Source: Tillus elongatus
Taxonomy: Eukaryota > Arthropoda > Insecta > Coleoptera > Cleridae
NCBI GenBank assembly: GCA_964006375.1
Contig: OZ023262.1
Coordinates: forward strand, 196,541,907-196,605,906
Direction: 5' to 3'
Length of the DNA stretch: 64,000 bases
The notes under the pieces were generated by a model that worked only from the letters and a program-made list of their open reading frames with translations, made no database searches and was not told the DNA's origin. Below, in pieces: positions 1-10,499 of the stretch (position 1 is the first letter of the stretch; the number at the start of each line of letters is the position of its first letter). Both the position numbers and the translations under genes were made by a program.

Positions 1-99
1 GTTCGAGTTGATTTTTGAGGTTGATCCGTATACTGTGCATAGTGTATCCAGGATAGAGCCTATGTAGCACTTATAAAATAAAAGAGCGACTGGTATCTC

Positions 100-290
100 A
101 GCACAACCCCCCACACCACCCCCCACCCCCCTACGACTTAATACGGATCTCAACATCTCTTTCACACTTAGTCCCTAAATAATCTATGTGCACGGTCCAC
201 AGCAATTTTTTGGCCGATAATACGACACCAAGGTATTTGATGTGGTTCAGTGTGTTGATGTCTAAGATATCACTTCAAATTTTGTACACC
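100..290 (-). pseudogene. LINE reverse transcriptase C-terminal fragment
   Basis: Read on the minus strand this stretch gives LNHIKYLGVVLSAKKLLW followed by a VHIDYLGTKCERDVEI-like tail. That pattern (KYLGV, then W..HI, then KC) is the block just after the palm domain in jockey- and CR1-type LINE reverse transcriptases. No start, stop or flanking domains are present, so it is a short internal fragment. The clade cannot be fixed from this length. A C-rich patch at about 106-132 lies in the distal part. Confidence 0.5.
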
Positions 291-760
291 AGTAAAAGTT
301 TTTCTACGAACGGTTCGATTTGTTTTTGAGCGAAATCGCTTAACATTGAAAATCGAGTGATATGTGGTTTCATCAGATTTTTTAGGTACATAAAATGAAA
401 TGTTACGACGGACCTTCATTTTACAAAAATATTTACAGAAAATTCATTTCAAATAGACCCTTTCTCTAATGCTTTGGCTGTCGGTTTAGTTAAGTTGATG
501 CTTTCGCTGTAGGTTTAGTGAAGTTTATGGTTTAACGGTCTATAATTTTTAGCTAATTTTCGTAGAACAAATTCGTTACTGCATTTTAGCATTTTTTTTA
601 TCGAAATATGATGCATGTTTGTAAGAAAAAATCTGGACGCAGTAAGTGCGTTTTGGTAGCAAATTTTCATAAAATCCTCCAAATTTCAATAACTCATTTG
701 CTATTAACGTAAGTTTTGTTGGTGAGGAAGCCAACATTTAACTGTATTTTCGGAAATTTT
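290..760 (+). repeat. Family H body and End B fragment
   Basis: Noncoding repeat. It carries the module beginning 'ccctttctctaatgctttgg' (about 458), then the End B motif CTGGACGCAGTAAGTGCG at about 633-650 followed by AAATTTTCAT. About 350 bases (410-760) recur in reverse orientation at 50,555-50,895 with few differences, including an unusual local duplication of a 'gctttggctgtcggtttagttaagtt'-type phrase. The CR1-like LINE starts directly downstream. Confidence 0.7.
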
Positions 761-764
761 TTGT

Positions 765-2790
765 ATGAGCGCAGCAAGGTTCTCTAAATCCTGTGACAAG
801 GCCAGACTTGAAAAGATCAAAGCTCACAAAACGCTTCTACACAATCCCAGTCAAGAAAATCGTCAAGCATTTAACGACGCAAGAAACCGCTATGTCCGCA
901 TTTTTCTGAGGCCAAAAACTTCTTTAATAACCACATCAAAAACAAAGTCCTCTCAAACTCCAACGGCAGCAAACCCTTCTGGACTCTTGCTAAATCTATT
1001 GGGAATAATTTCTGCAAAAGCACGTTCCTACCTCTTGTCTCAGGGGATCAAATTGATTCTACCGCCCTGGGCAAGGCTAAACTTTTTGCTTCGTTGTTCG
1101 CCGGCAATTCTACTCTCAACCCACCTCCAAATGTTCAACCACCAACAGTCCCCAATGACGCGCATAAAATGACGGATATTATTTTCAAAACTAAAAAGGT
1201 ACTAAAGATGCTATCTTCTCTTAATACCAGGAAAGCCTCTGGCCGTGACGAGATCTCAGCGATTGTTCTCAAAAAATGCGCACCAGAACTTGCTCCTGTC
1301 CTGACTCGTCTGTTTCAGATATCTTACAATAAAGGTACATTCCCCAGTAACTGGAAAACTGCTCGAGTACAACCCATCCCCAAGAAAGGATCCAAAGCGC
1401 TTCCTAGCAACTACAGGCCTATTTCTCTCCTTTCAGTCGTCTCTAAAGTGATGGAAAGTATATAAACACCAAATTACTTAAGTTTCTTGAAAAACACAGT
1501 CTAATCCACGACAGGCAGTATGGATACCGTCAGCGCAGATCGACTGCCGACCTCCTTTCCTTTGTCATCCATTCTTGAAACAAGTCTATGGAACTACACG
1601 GTGAATCTCAGATTGTTGCTCTAGGCATATCCAAAGCATTCGACCAGGTCTCGCACGCAGCGCAGCTTAATAAACTTCCGGCCTATGGCATACCACCAAA
1701 ACTATGTACCTGGACAGCAAATTTTCTCTCCAACAGGAGCATTTCTGTTGTTGTGGATGGCCATTCCTCTAAACTGTATCCAATTAATGCAGGAGTTCCT
1801 CAAGGTTCAGCTCTAGCCCCTACTCTGTTTCTTCTCCACATCAATGACCTCCTCTCTAGCACATCCAACCCAGTTCACAGTTACGCGGACGACAGCACCC
1901 TCCACTCAAATATACAATATTCTAAGCCTGTCTCTTTAGCACAATTAGATGAAGATTGCAGACTCATGGAGGGTTCTGTCTCCGTGGATCTCCAAAAAAT
2001 ATTAGACTGGGGAAGTAGAAATCTTGTACAATTCAACCCCACCAAATCTCAGTCTTGCTTTATTTCTCATAAGACATACACCAACCCTAGACCCATCCCA
2101 ATGAAGAACCAAGTTATTCAAAGTAATGAGTCCTTTTCTCTTGTTGGCATTTCTGTGGATCGAAATCTTAATTGGCACCAACATGTCACATCAATTGCCG
2201 AAGCGGCTGCTAAGAAATTAGGTTTCCTCTTCCGGGCTCGCAAATACTTTTCAGCAGCTAATCTCTATACTTTATCTACTTCACAAATAAGGCCAAACCT
2301 CGAATACTGCTCGCACATCTGGGGTGCAGCTGCAGCTTCTACACTCGCTATCCTGGACTCCATTCAAAAGAGAGCTATACGTCTCATCGGTGACCCTACC
2401 CTCACCCAAAGGCTGCCATCCCCTGCCCACCGACGTGCCGTTGGTGACCTCTCTCTCTCTTTTATAGATATCTGCACGGGCACTGCTCAGAGGAGCTTTC
2501 CTCCATAGTTCCCCCACCTGCTGTCCGCAACAGATCTACCAGGGGAACAGAGCGAATGCACCCTTTTACTGTCCAGGTCACCAGACATAGAACATCTTGT
2601 TATGCCCGCTCTTTTGTCCCGAGGACTTCCAAGTTGTGGAATTCCTTGCCAGCACATGTTTTTCCTGCTCCTCCGAACCTCCAAACCTTCAAGTCCAGAA
2701 TTAACAAGTTGCCTCTTTCCTCCTTGTCAACACCCACGGTACGATAGTATTTAGGCTGTAAGCCCTCGTGGTGTGTTGTTAAAATTAAAA
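765..2790 (+). pseudogene. CR1-like non-LTR retrotransposon, 5'-truncated and broken
   Basis: This is the reverse transcriptase half of a LINE. Domains in order: linker (765-1170), RT fingers with KASGRDEISAIVLKKCAPE and NYRPISLLSVVSK (1170-1465), the region after FDQVSHAAQLNKLPAYG (about 1640), motif B AGVPQGSALAPTLFLLHIND (about 1790-1850), the catalytic YADD box (about 1882), SLVGISVDRNLNW and the C-terminal tail ending near 2747. It is broken by a one-base deletion near 1460 relative to the copy at 62.8 kb, a stop near 1577, and further shifts near 2508. The endonuclease domain is absent, so the copy is 5' truncated. The 3' end fades into an A-rich tail near 2790. Assignment to the CR1 group, possibly Daphne-like, rests on the SYADDSTLH and INAGVPQGS wording and is an inference. 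Confidence 0.85.
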
Positions 2791-2879
2791 AGAAAACCCA
2801 TTTTTGAGCTGTGACCTCATGATAATTTTTCTTAAACTTTTTCTCCCTTTCCTGGAATAGTATTCAGTTGTTCTCTTCT

Positions 2880-4250
2880 CTCTGGATACAACGATTTACA
2901 AGTTGTTTGTAGATTAATTTAGTGAGTCGTATGGCCTTTTGGCCTCCCAGCGTTGCAACATCAATGGTTCTTTTGTCCATGATTTTTTTCTAATAATTGC
3001 CCAAAAAACTCAGACTTTTTATGTACTCGTCTATCTTGTCGGGGACTATTTTACCTATTTTCGGGAGTGTATTTGAGTATTTGAGCCTTTTGCAGTCGCA
3101 TAGCAAGTGTTCTGTTGTTTCTGATGCTTCATTGCAGTATCTGCAGTTTTCACTGTCCATCTTGCCCATCTTTATAAGGTGATACATTACTGGAATTTGT
3201 CCCGTGAAGGGTCCTGTTATTCTCAAGTCGTTCCTGTTCAATCCAAGAAACAGCTCCAACGTATCTGTTGGTATGGTGATGAACCCTTTTGTCTGCCTTA
3301 AGCCTGGCGTTTTCTTCCAGGATAACAGCATTTGGTTCTTCTGCCAAGTATCAAGTTACGTACCTTTTTGTTAGTCCACAGTAGGGCTCGGGACCATATA
3401 ATGCTGTTGTTGCTGCCTTCTTTGCAAAGTATCTGGTACCTAATTTCATTTATTGTCTTGACGCCCTGGTACCCACACAGAGTTACTTTTTTGCTCGCAG
3501 CCAGTTGCTTCAAGGATTTTTTGCATTCCCAGGTCTGTTTAGACTCGGTTTTAAAAGATCTCAGAATCTTTGGTACTGTCTGACTGTCTGAGAGGGTGTA
3601 GACCTGTCTATTTCTGAGTCCTCTTTATATGCACTTCTGTACACAGATATTTATAGCAAGCATTTCTGCTTAGAAGATGGTGTAGGTTTTGCTAGGTGCT
3701 TAGCGAGTCTAAAGTTGGGTCCTATTATTCCCAGTCCTGCTCCCTCCATTTGTTTAGACCCGTCTGTTTGCCATACCAACGACTTGCTTGCCAGCCTTGC
3801 ACTGCCTCTCTCCCATGTTTGGCGGTCATTTATGATCACGTCGAATAGAATTACCGCATCTGATTTGGCTGGCATCTGGTCTGTTGCTCCAGTGGAACAA
3901 TTTACAGGATTTTCCAGTACCAACCATGTCTCTTGGTTTGAATTTGTTAGCTTGGAATAGTCTTGAGGCACTTAGTGCTGCTTTTCTCTTTACATATATG
4001 TGCAGTGAACCCAGATTCAGCATTGCCTCTTTTGTAGCGGTCGGGAATGATGCTCTAGCTTCCGTTATTCCAAGACAGACCAGCTTATACGATTTTTTAA
4101 ATTTGCTTTGTGTTGAGGTTTGCTCCATTTATGGCAACCATACTATAAATACGTATGTGACCATGGGTTGGACAACAGTTGGGTTGCCAGTATAACATCC
4201 TGGGATTCTGCCCTTATGTCATTGCTACGAGTCTATGGCATGTCCAAATT
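2880..4250 (-). pseudogene. I/LOA-type LINE relic with RNase H and C-terminal zinc-binding region
   Basis: Minus-strand frames line up with the back half of a LINE polyprotein. From 4128 down: an RT thumb region (KLVCLGITEARASFPTATKE, then LGSLHIYVKRKAALSASRLF), an RNase H start (WQTDGSKQMEGAGLGIIG, about 3,780-3,720) and a C-terminal C-x2-C...H-x4-C motif (ENCRYCNEASETTEHLLCDC, about 3,150). Several frameshifts separate these blocks and no block is full length. LINEs with RNase H belong to the I, LOA and related clades, and the CLGITEA...PT..KEAMLNL wording fits. The first RNase H aspartate (TDGS) is kept; the region expected to carry the catalytic glutamate is degraded. Confidence 0.75.
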
Positions 4251-4281
4251 ACTACTGTTGCACTCGAAAGAGTTTTTTCCT

Positions 4282-4284
<3 letters not shown>

Positions 4285-4362
<78 letters not shown>
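4285..4362. repeat. (GT)n microsatellite
   Basis: About 39 uninterrupted GT units. It lies just upstream, in minus-strand terms, of the LINE relic and is not obviously part of it. Confidence 0.98.
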
Positions 4363-4365
<3 letters not shown>

Positions 4366-4734
4366 AATCCAGTTTGTGGTCTAAGAAGATGTCTAAGTAT
4401 TTAATTTAATTCGAAAATTGTATGTCTTCTAGTCAGAGTGGTGGATACAACGATACCTTATTCTAAGGATCTATGGCTTCCTGCTCATAAGATACATGAT
4501 GTTGTGTTGTAAGACATTAACTGAAAATGTAAATAATCAGGTTTTATAACGAGCAAAAGTTAATTTCATATTCCAAAAGATGAGAAAACTAGATAATGTG
4601 ACACCATTCCACACATCAAAATTGTTAAAAGTTTAAATCGCTAACTCTCTGACACTCCCCATCATGCGTAAATGCCTTATATTCCACGCTCAATACTATC
4701 CATGACGATACTTTCAATTTCAGCGCAAATATGA

Positions 4735-4845
4735 TTCTATATAGTAAGGTAAGTGGTTTGACTTTGATGCCATATAGTAAGGTGAGTGGTTTGCAATCAT
4801 GACTCTAATGCTATATAGTAAGGTAAGTGATTTGCAACCATGACA
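4735..4845. repeat. Short tandem repeat, about 36-40 bp unit, three copies
   Basis: The phrase 'tatagtaaggtaagtggttt' appears three times (about 4739, 4773 and 4813) with small changes, each followed by a TTTG..T-rich spacer. The rest of 4,365-5,135 shows no coding match or recognisable element. Confidence 0.7.
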
Positions 4846-5136
4846 CTGTTCTGTTTGGTGAGAGGAGGCAATGCAGTGGTTACCTATTGGCTTCCGCATA
4901 CAAATGTTCAAAAGCACACGATGTTCCTATCCAAATCCAAATACTAACCATGCCTTGCCTTACCTAACTTCAGTGTTCGAATAAGAACCGGTATATTAAC
5001 GTGATAAAATTATTCCAAAATAGTATTTTCAACAACTGTAGAAATTTCAAATAGCACAACGCTAATAATACGATATCGTAGCACTGATGATAATGTGGAC
5101 AATTATTATTTCTAGTTTTTTTCTTTAACGTCAGTC

Positions 5137-5370
5137 AGTTTCCGCGACTATGGCCAATCACCGACATCAGTGAGCAGTTTTACCCCACTATCCTGGAAAT
5201 TTTGCCGAACCCCTGCCTTTTTGTAAGGAGGGTATGGATCTTTGACATGCCCAACATCGCATGGACACGGGACCGATGGATTTACGCCCCCTCCGAAAAG
5301 CGGAACGTGAAAACATTCAATTTGTTCAAATACAATGCCACAGCCTCAGGCAGGCTAGAGTTGATGGTAC
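5137..5370 (-). mobile_element. tRNA-derived SINE, 5'-truncated copy
   Basis: The reverse complement matches the body of the SINE at 21,846-22,195: the blocks 'ggcgtaaa..cgtcggtcccgtg', 'gcaggggttcggcaaaattt', 'ccaggatagtg' and 'ggtgattggccatagtcgcg' appear in the same order. The tRNA-like head is missing, so this is a 5'-truncated copy lying in minus orientation. Confidence 0.75.
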
Positions 5371-5567
5371 TCTAATTCAGAAGATGCATTTAATGCGTGG
5401 CAAGATTACATTCTACTCACTTCTTTTTCTTATATCATACAGTGAAGTAAGTTTCAACAAAACAATGTAGGAAGCAACAAAAAGTGTTAAAGTAAACTTT
5501 GAGGTAACAATTTTCGCTATACTGATGACGATATTATATTGACAAATAAGCCATATTATTTATTATA

Positions 5568-7480
5568 CAGGGTGGAGCATTGAAAACGAAACAGACCGAT
5601 TTGCGTCCAGATAATTTTTTTTTCAGAAACGCTGAAACACGTTAATTTTAATATTAAGGGGGACATGTTTTGACATAACACTCAACTTTATCACATCAAC
5701 CCCTTAAGGGTGGTGATAACAACCCTTATATTTTAAATAAGGAACATGGGTCGAGTGTTACATCATTTGAAAGCTCTTTCTTTTCTGAATTCAGCACACT
5801 AATTTTTTTGGGAGTTTTATTAACTAGTATAAAAATTATTCACAGTTGGAGTTGTAGGAACGTATTTCATTCGTTGTGATAATAAATGCATTAATTAGTC
5901 AATTTTTCATTTAAAAAAAAACCAAACCTTCAAAAATGTTTATTCAGTTAGATAGGTGTTCAAATTGTTGACCACCAGCTTCCATACAAAAGTACAAATT
6001 TTGTTCAAAACGATCTCTGGCATTCTGGAGCATTTGTGGAGTTATTAGACGGCATTCTTCAACAATGCGTCGTCCTAATTATTCCAGAGACTTCGGTTCT
6101 GTTGCTAAAATTTTACTATTTAAATGGCTTCATAGAAATAAGTCTAAAGGAGTTAAATCCGATGATCTAGGGGGCCACTCAATAGCACCTCTACGCCCCA
6201 TCCTTGCTCTGGAAACTCTCTGTTCAAAAACTCCCTAACACGTTGTGAAAAATGCGGAAGACCTCCACCTTGTTCAAACACTAATTGATTTTCTTGATGA
6301 CAGTGATCATCATTTTGAACAATGTCAATTAGTAGAGGGTAAACGATATCTTCTAGTAACTCAAAATACGTTTCGCCACTCAAATTGCCATCCAGAAAAA
6401 TTGTTCCGATTAAACGGTCTCCAAAAATGCCAGTCCAGACATTCAATTTCTGTGGAGTTTGAGTGTGGACTTCTGAACATTTCTTGGATTATTATCTGCC
6501 CAATAACGACAATTATAACGATTGACTGTAGAGTTTAATAAAAACGTACACTCGTCTGAAAAACAGATATTGAACAGAAAGTTCCCGTTATCAGCTATTC
6601 GTGCAGTCATAACTTCACAAAACTCCAGCCGCCGATCAAAATCATTTTCATTCAGTTGTTGTACAAGATGAATTTTATACGGGTGAAATTTATGGTGCTT
6701 TAATATTCGCTGAATAGTTCTTCTTTTGATGTTTGAAACAGTGGCGAATTTTCTCGTGCTCAAAGTTGGGTCTGCAGAAATTTCTTCTAAAACTTCAATC
6801 TCAGTGGTCTAATTTCTAACCGGAAATTCACGTTCAGGATCCCGTTTTTTGTTGGCTACTGAACCACTTTGTCGAAACTTTGCAACTAACCCCAAAATGT
6901 ATTTTCTGTTAACATGGATGTTCGGATGTCGTTCACTAAACAAATTTGCGGTACGGTTGGACAGTCATTGTTTTTGAAAAAAAGAGTAAATATTTCAACT
7001 CTTTCTTCTCCAGAATACACCATTGTAAAATTAATTTTCGGTAGTACTATCAAGTATCAAACCGACCGATAAACTGAAATAATAAACGGCATTTCTCTCA
7101 TTCCGATAAGAAATGTTCTAATAGTCAATTTACAAACCAACAAAACATTGACTATCAGCACATTTCTTATCGGAATGAGTGAAGTGCGTTTTTTGCATCT
7201 TCAACTGTGAATAATTTTTAAACTAGTTAATAAAACTTAAAAAAAAATTAGTGTGTTGAATTCAGAAAAGAAAGAGCTTTCAAATGATGTAACACTCGAC
7301 CCATGTTCCCTATTTAATTTATAAGGGTTGTTATCACCACCCTTAAGGGGTTGATGTGACAAAGTTGAGTTTTATACCAAAACGTTTCCCACTCTATATT
7401 AAAATTGATGTGTTTCAGCGATTCTTAAAAAAAATCTCTGGACGCAAATTGGTCTGTTTCGTTTTCAAGGCGCCGCCCTA
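5568..7480 (-). mobile_element. DD41D (rosa-type) Tc1/mariner superfamily transposon, copy A
   Basis: The left end CAGGGTGGAGCATTGAAAAC (5568) and the right end, complement TAGGGCGGCGCCTTGAAAAC (ending 7480), are inverted, and both are flanked by TA (5566-5567 and 7481-7482). The inverted repeats run about 290 bp (to about 5860, and from about 7190), unusually long for this superfamily. A decayed transposase lies between them on the minus strand. Just inside the right TIR, 7095-7180 is an imperfect palindrome with TTCCGATAAGAAATG arms. A related copy lies at 25,087-26,786. Confidence 0.85.
6150..7025 (-). pseudogene. DD41D-type transposase, degenerate (copy A)
   Basis: The frame starts near 7025 (MVYSGEERVEIFTLFFKNND) and shifts several times. 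It has an HTH-containing N-terminal part, the stretch ATVSNIKRRTIQRILKHHKF, the first catalytic region FSDECTFLLN (about 6,560) and NVWTGIFGDRLIGTIFLDG. The second catalytic region reads EQGGGLPHF where copy B has KQDGAPPHF, so the second aspartate is replaced by glycine. In copy B, 41 residues separate the second aspartate from the aspartate of TPLDFF, hence the DD41D assignment. The tail past 6150 continues in broken frames to about 6,000. The enzyme would act in the nucleus to cut and paste the element, but this copy cannot. Confidence 0.8.
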
Positions 7481-7789
7481 TATACAATATCTACCTGAAC
7501 AGTTGACGTCACGTGATAATTAAATTTATGGTTATCATATAAACTGATAATGTTCCAGAAAAGTTACATTTTATTGAAGTATTTAATAAAAAGTCAGAGG
7601 TGGTGGATGCGTTCTTAGATTTAAGCAAACTCTGTCGATCGTGTTTTTTTGTTTATTAAGTTAAAGTAATAAATGTAGTATGTCAAAGGATAAGATCATA
7701 TGTGACGGAACGGAAACAGTGTTTGCCATGTTTTACTGAAAAAAAAAAGCGAAGACGCGTTAAAATCTGATAATGATACAATTTAAAAG

Positions 7790-8130
7790 GGGATGTCCCA
7801 AGGTTTAATTATTTGACCCACTCTCACTTACACTAATGACCTAACAATGTCGTCAAAAACATATTGTATACTAATGACACATGCGTCAAACCTGATGTCA
7901 AACAACATAGCTTGCTACGAAGGGTTAAAGAAGAGATTTTCAGTCTAGAACACTGGTTTTCATCTAATAGTCTCAAAACATGAAAAAAAAATATATTATT
8001 ATATTTAGTCCATTGCAAAGTTTAATGATTCGAGTGAAATTAAGTTAGAAGAGACAATTTTAAAATACAACACTGTAATAAGTTGTTAGAGCACTGATGC
8101 AAGTCTGGATCGCAAGGACCATGTAGGTAT
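7790..8130 (+). pseudogene. LINE reverse transcriptase fragment
   Basis: Allowing for frame changes, the plus strand gives a motif B relic (SQGLI..PTL), YTNDL, a decayed catalytic box (NDTCVKPDV), then RVKEEIFSLEHWFSSNSLK and a K..YIIFSPLQSL tail. This is the palm-to-thumb region of a jockey- or CR1-type RT. It is too short and mutated for a clade call. The preceding stretch, 7,490-7,790, shows nothing recognisable. Confidence 0.55.
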
Positions 8131-8162
8131 ATAATAGTGAACAAAGTTTAAAAAATAACCTA

Positions 8163-10296
8163 CCGTAGAACGGGACTACTTGCACACTTTTGCAGCACAT
8201 TTTCCAAAGTACCGCCGTACGTGATAAACTTTGCAAACGCCAAAAAAATACATTGAACCGACCTAATCAAGGGCGACCCATTGCTGGTATAAAAATTCCA
8301 GTCAACGGTCCATTTTTTTGTGTGGTGTGGAGGTCGTCCCGTGTTTGGGTGTTACTTGCAGACTTATGGAAAAGTGTTCACAGATCACTTATTAAATAAA
8401 GCCCATTTACTGCATGTTATCCCGTAATCGTGTAAAGAAACCTTATTTTAAACCATGGCCTTTAAAATCGATAAAATATCAATATTTTCAACGAAAAAAT
8501 ATATTTTTATCAAACTACATTTAACTCAAAAACAAATTATGTGTAAATGCTGAGAAATGTGAAAAACAAGTTGTAAAAAAATAAATAAACTTTCTCCTAC
8601 AAATACTTTGGTAAAATGAGGCACATTCTCTGAAAAATCACAATTATCACGATAAAAAACCCTGGTTAGTCGTCAAGTTGGATGTCCCTTTTGGCATCAC
8701 TGTCATCGAATGGAGAGACACATCACACCGGTCGCACACAAAATAAGGGTCTTTGCGGTCTTTATTACAGGGACCACAGATCCATGCACGACATTTTCTA
8801 CATTAGACCCTATCAACTGCGCCTTTGGAGTCTTTCCAATTAATCGCACAGGTGCCATATTGAAAAGAGTTGGCCTCTCTTCCTCTCTTGCTCTTCCTGA
8901 TAAGGAGTTTCTGTGTGCATAGCAAGACACTAGATACAGAGAGTCCCGATTCGTCAGCGGTTGTTTGAGATTTCTGAGACGCGTCTAAAAGTTTTTAGAA
9001 ACCACAGGATGTGCAACAGTGCGAGGCGCATCAGTTACAGGTTAGACTTTTGGCCTCTTTTAAGTTTTTTCTTAGTCCCAGTTCCATGGTGCTCTTTCAG
9101 CAAATTAATCAAGCTGTTATCTAAGATTCTTGCAAACTCTGCATCTTCCAAGCCACTAGTAATGACGTTCAAAACCTCTTCAGGTTTTGCAGGATCTAAA
9201 TTAGTTGCTCTAGATCCTGACTTGATATTCTCTGGTAATTTTGGACTTATTCCTCTCCACTCTTTCTGGATGCTACCTAAAAAGCCAGACTCTTTTCTCC
9301 ACCGTTCGAGAATCTTCCTCCACCTCCTCATCGAAACGAACACAACAACATCCAGGAGCTTCATCAAGTGTGTGGCATTCGTCGGACAGGATGTTATCGA
9401 GATATTATTTGCACCTCATGCCTCACTTTTAGTAAAGAGTGGCTGGCTAAGTTATCACCAACGAGCATCACTTTGTGACAGGAGAAGCTGGAAAACCCAC
9501 ATTTCGAGCTGGTTGATGTCGTACCATCTGCTCGAACTACTTGCATATTTTGTGTCTTGTCGCAGTTCTTGCGTCCAGTTGTCATAAAGATTCAGGGCTT
9601 TGTAAACAACCATTGGTAGCAAAAGGTTATTTGCGTTTTCACAAACTATTAAACTGATGGTTGCACGGGAAAGCTTCTGAACTCTCTTCACTATCTTCGC
9701 GTTACTGGGCACACCACCTCTCTGGAGGTGTGATCATCAGTCACGTTTCGCCATATTCATAGAAATTTTTGCTTTTCACTTCGTTAATCGATAAGTCAAT
9801 CTTGTTAAAGAAGTCAAAAATATCATCACGATCAACCAATGATCTGGATATTTTTTATGTTTGAAGCGATTCTGACGCTTAAGTTGTCCATGTTCATAAA
9901 TGAGTCCAAAAAAGCAGGCCCGGGCAGTTATTTTTGAAGATTTAAACCGTTTTTTTCTGGTTTTTCGTAAAACTGTTTGATGATATCATGAATATACAGC
10001 TTTCTGAGGGGAAACTCCCAATTTGAAGCACGCATTCTGTTCTACTACGACAGCTTCAGCCGCTAGTTGGTTTGACATGTCCGCATTTACAGCGTTCTCG
10101 AAGTTGTCGCGGTAAGTTCTTGCACCCGGGGTCCATTCATAGGTGCGAACCATTTTTTAGCTTCTGTTTACGTATAACAGAAAGCCAGTCTCAAAACGCA
10201 AAAAAAGGTAACGAAACATTTTTCAAAAAAATAACAATATCCAAAGCGCGTTGTGAGCAAGTTACCCCGTAGTGTGCAAGTAGTCCCGTTCTACGG
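8163..10296 (-). mobile_element. pogo-like DNA transposon with intact ends
   Basis: The ends are near-perfect inverted repeats of about 25 bp: CCGTAGAACGGGACTACTTG at 8163 and its complement ending at 10296. Both are flanked by TA (8161-8162 and 10297-10298), the target duplication of the Tc1/mariner/pogo superfamily. The element is 2,134 bp. The minus strand carries a broken DDE_1 transposase. The ends are better preserved than the gene. Confidence 0.9.
9035..9900 (-). pseudogene. pogo/Tigger-type DDE_1 transposase, broken
   Basis: Minus-strand blocks in order: a degenerate N-terminal catalytic area (YEYGET, about 9,760), VQKLSRATISLIVCENANN, LLLPMVVYKALNLYDNW (about 9,590), then VMLVGDNLASHSLL (about 9,470, the second catalytic aspartate in GDNL.SH), and NATHLMKLLDVVVFVSMRRW (about 9,370, the THL.QPLD block) followed by WRKILERW. 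The usual QPLDVAFF has become MKLLDVVVF, so a conserved residue next to the active site is lost. Frameshifts separate the blocks, and the HTH/CENP-B-like DNA-binding region is not readable. Confidence 0.8.
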
Positions 10297-10499
10297 TACC
10301 TACTTGGGTCAGTGCATTCCTTGGTGCAAAGGGACACTGCACGTATGACATATTATGGGGTTATTCACTAGGATGTTGTTTTGTGTGGTAGCTGTGTAAG
10401 TGTTAAAGAGTTCTCTATAGTCCAAAAACGGTACATACGGGCAGTTTTAAGACAATAAGACAATTGCAAAAGCTATTTTATGAGCTTTAATGTACTAAC

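Noticed and set aside
633..660. Canonical Helitron 3' end at End B (hairpin followed by CTRR)
   Set aside because: CGCA-TGCG can form a hairpin, but the bases after it do not give CTRR consistently across copies, so a standard Helitron end is not supported; a Helentron-like end remains open.
4120..4404. Frames with repeated C-V dipeptides
   Set aside because: Translation of (GT)n.
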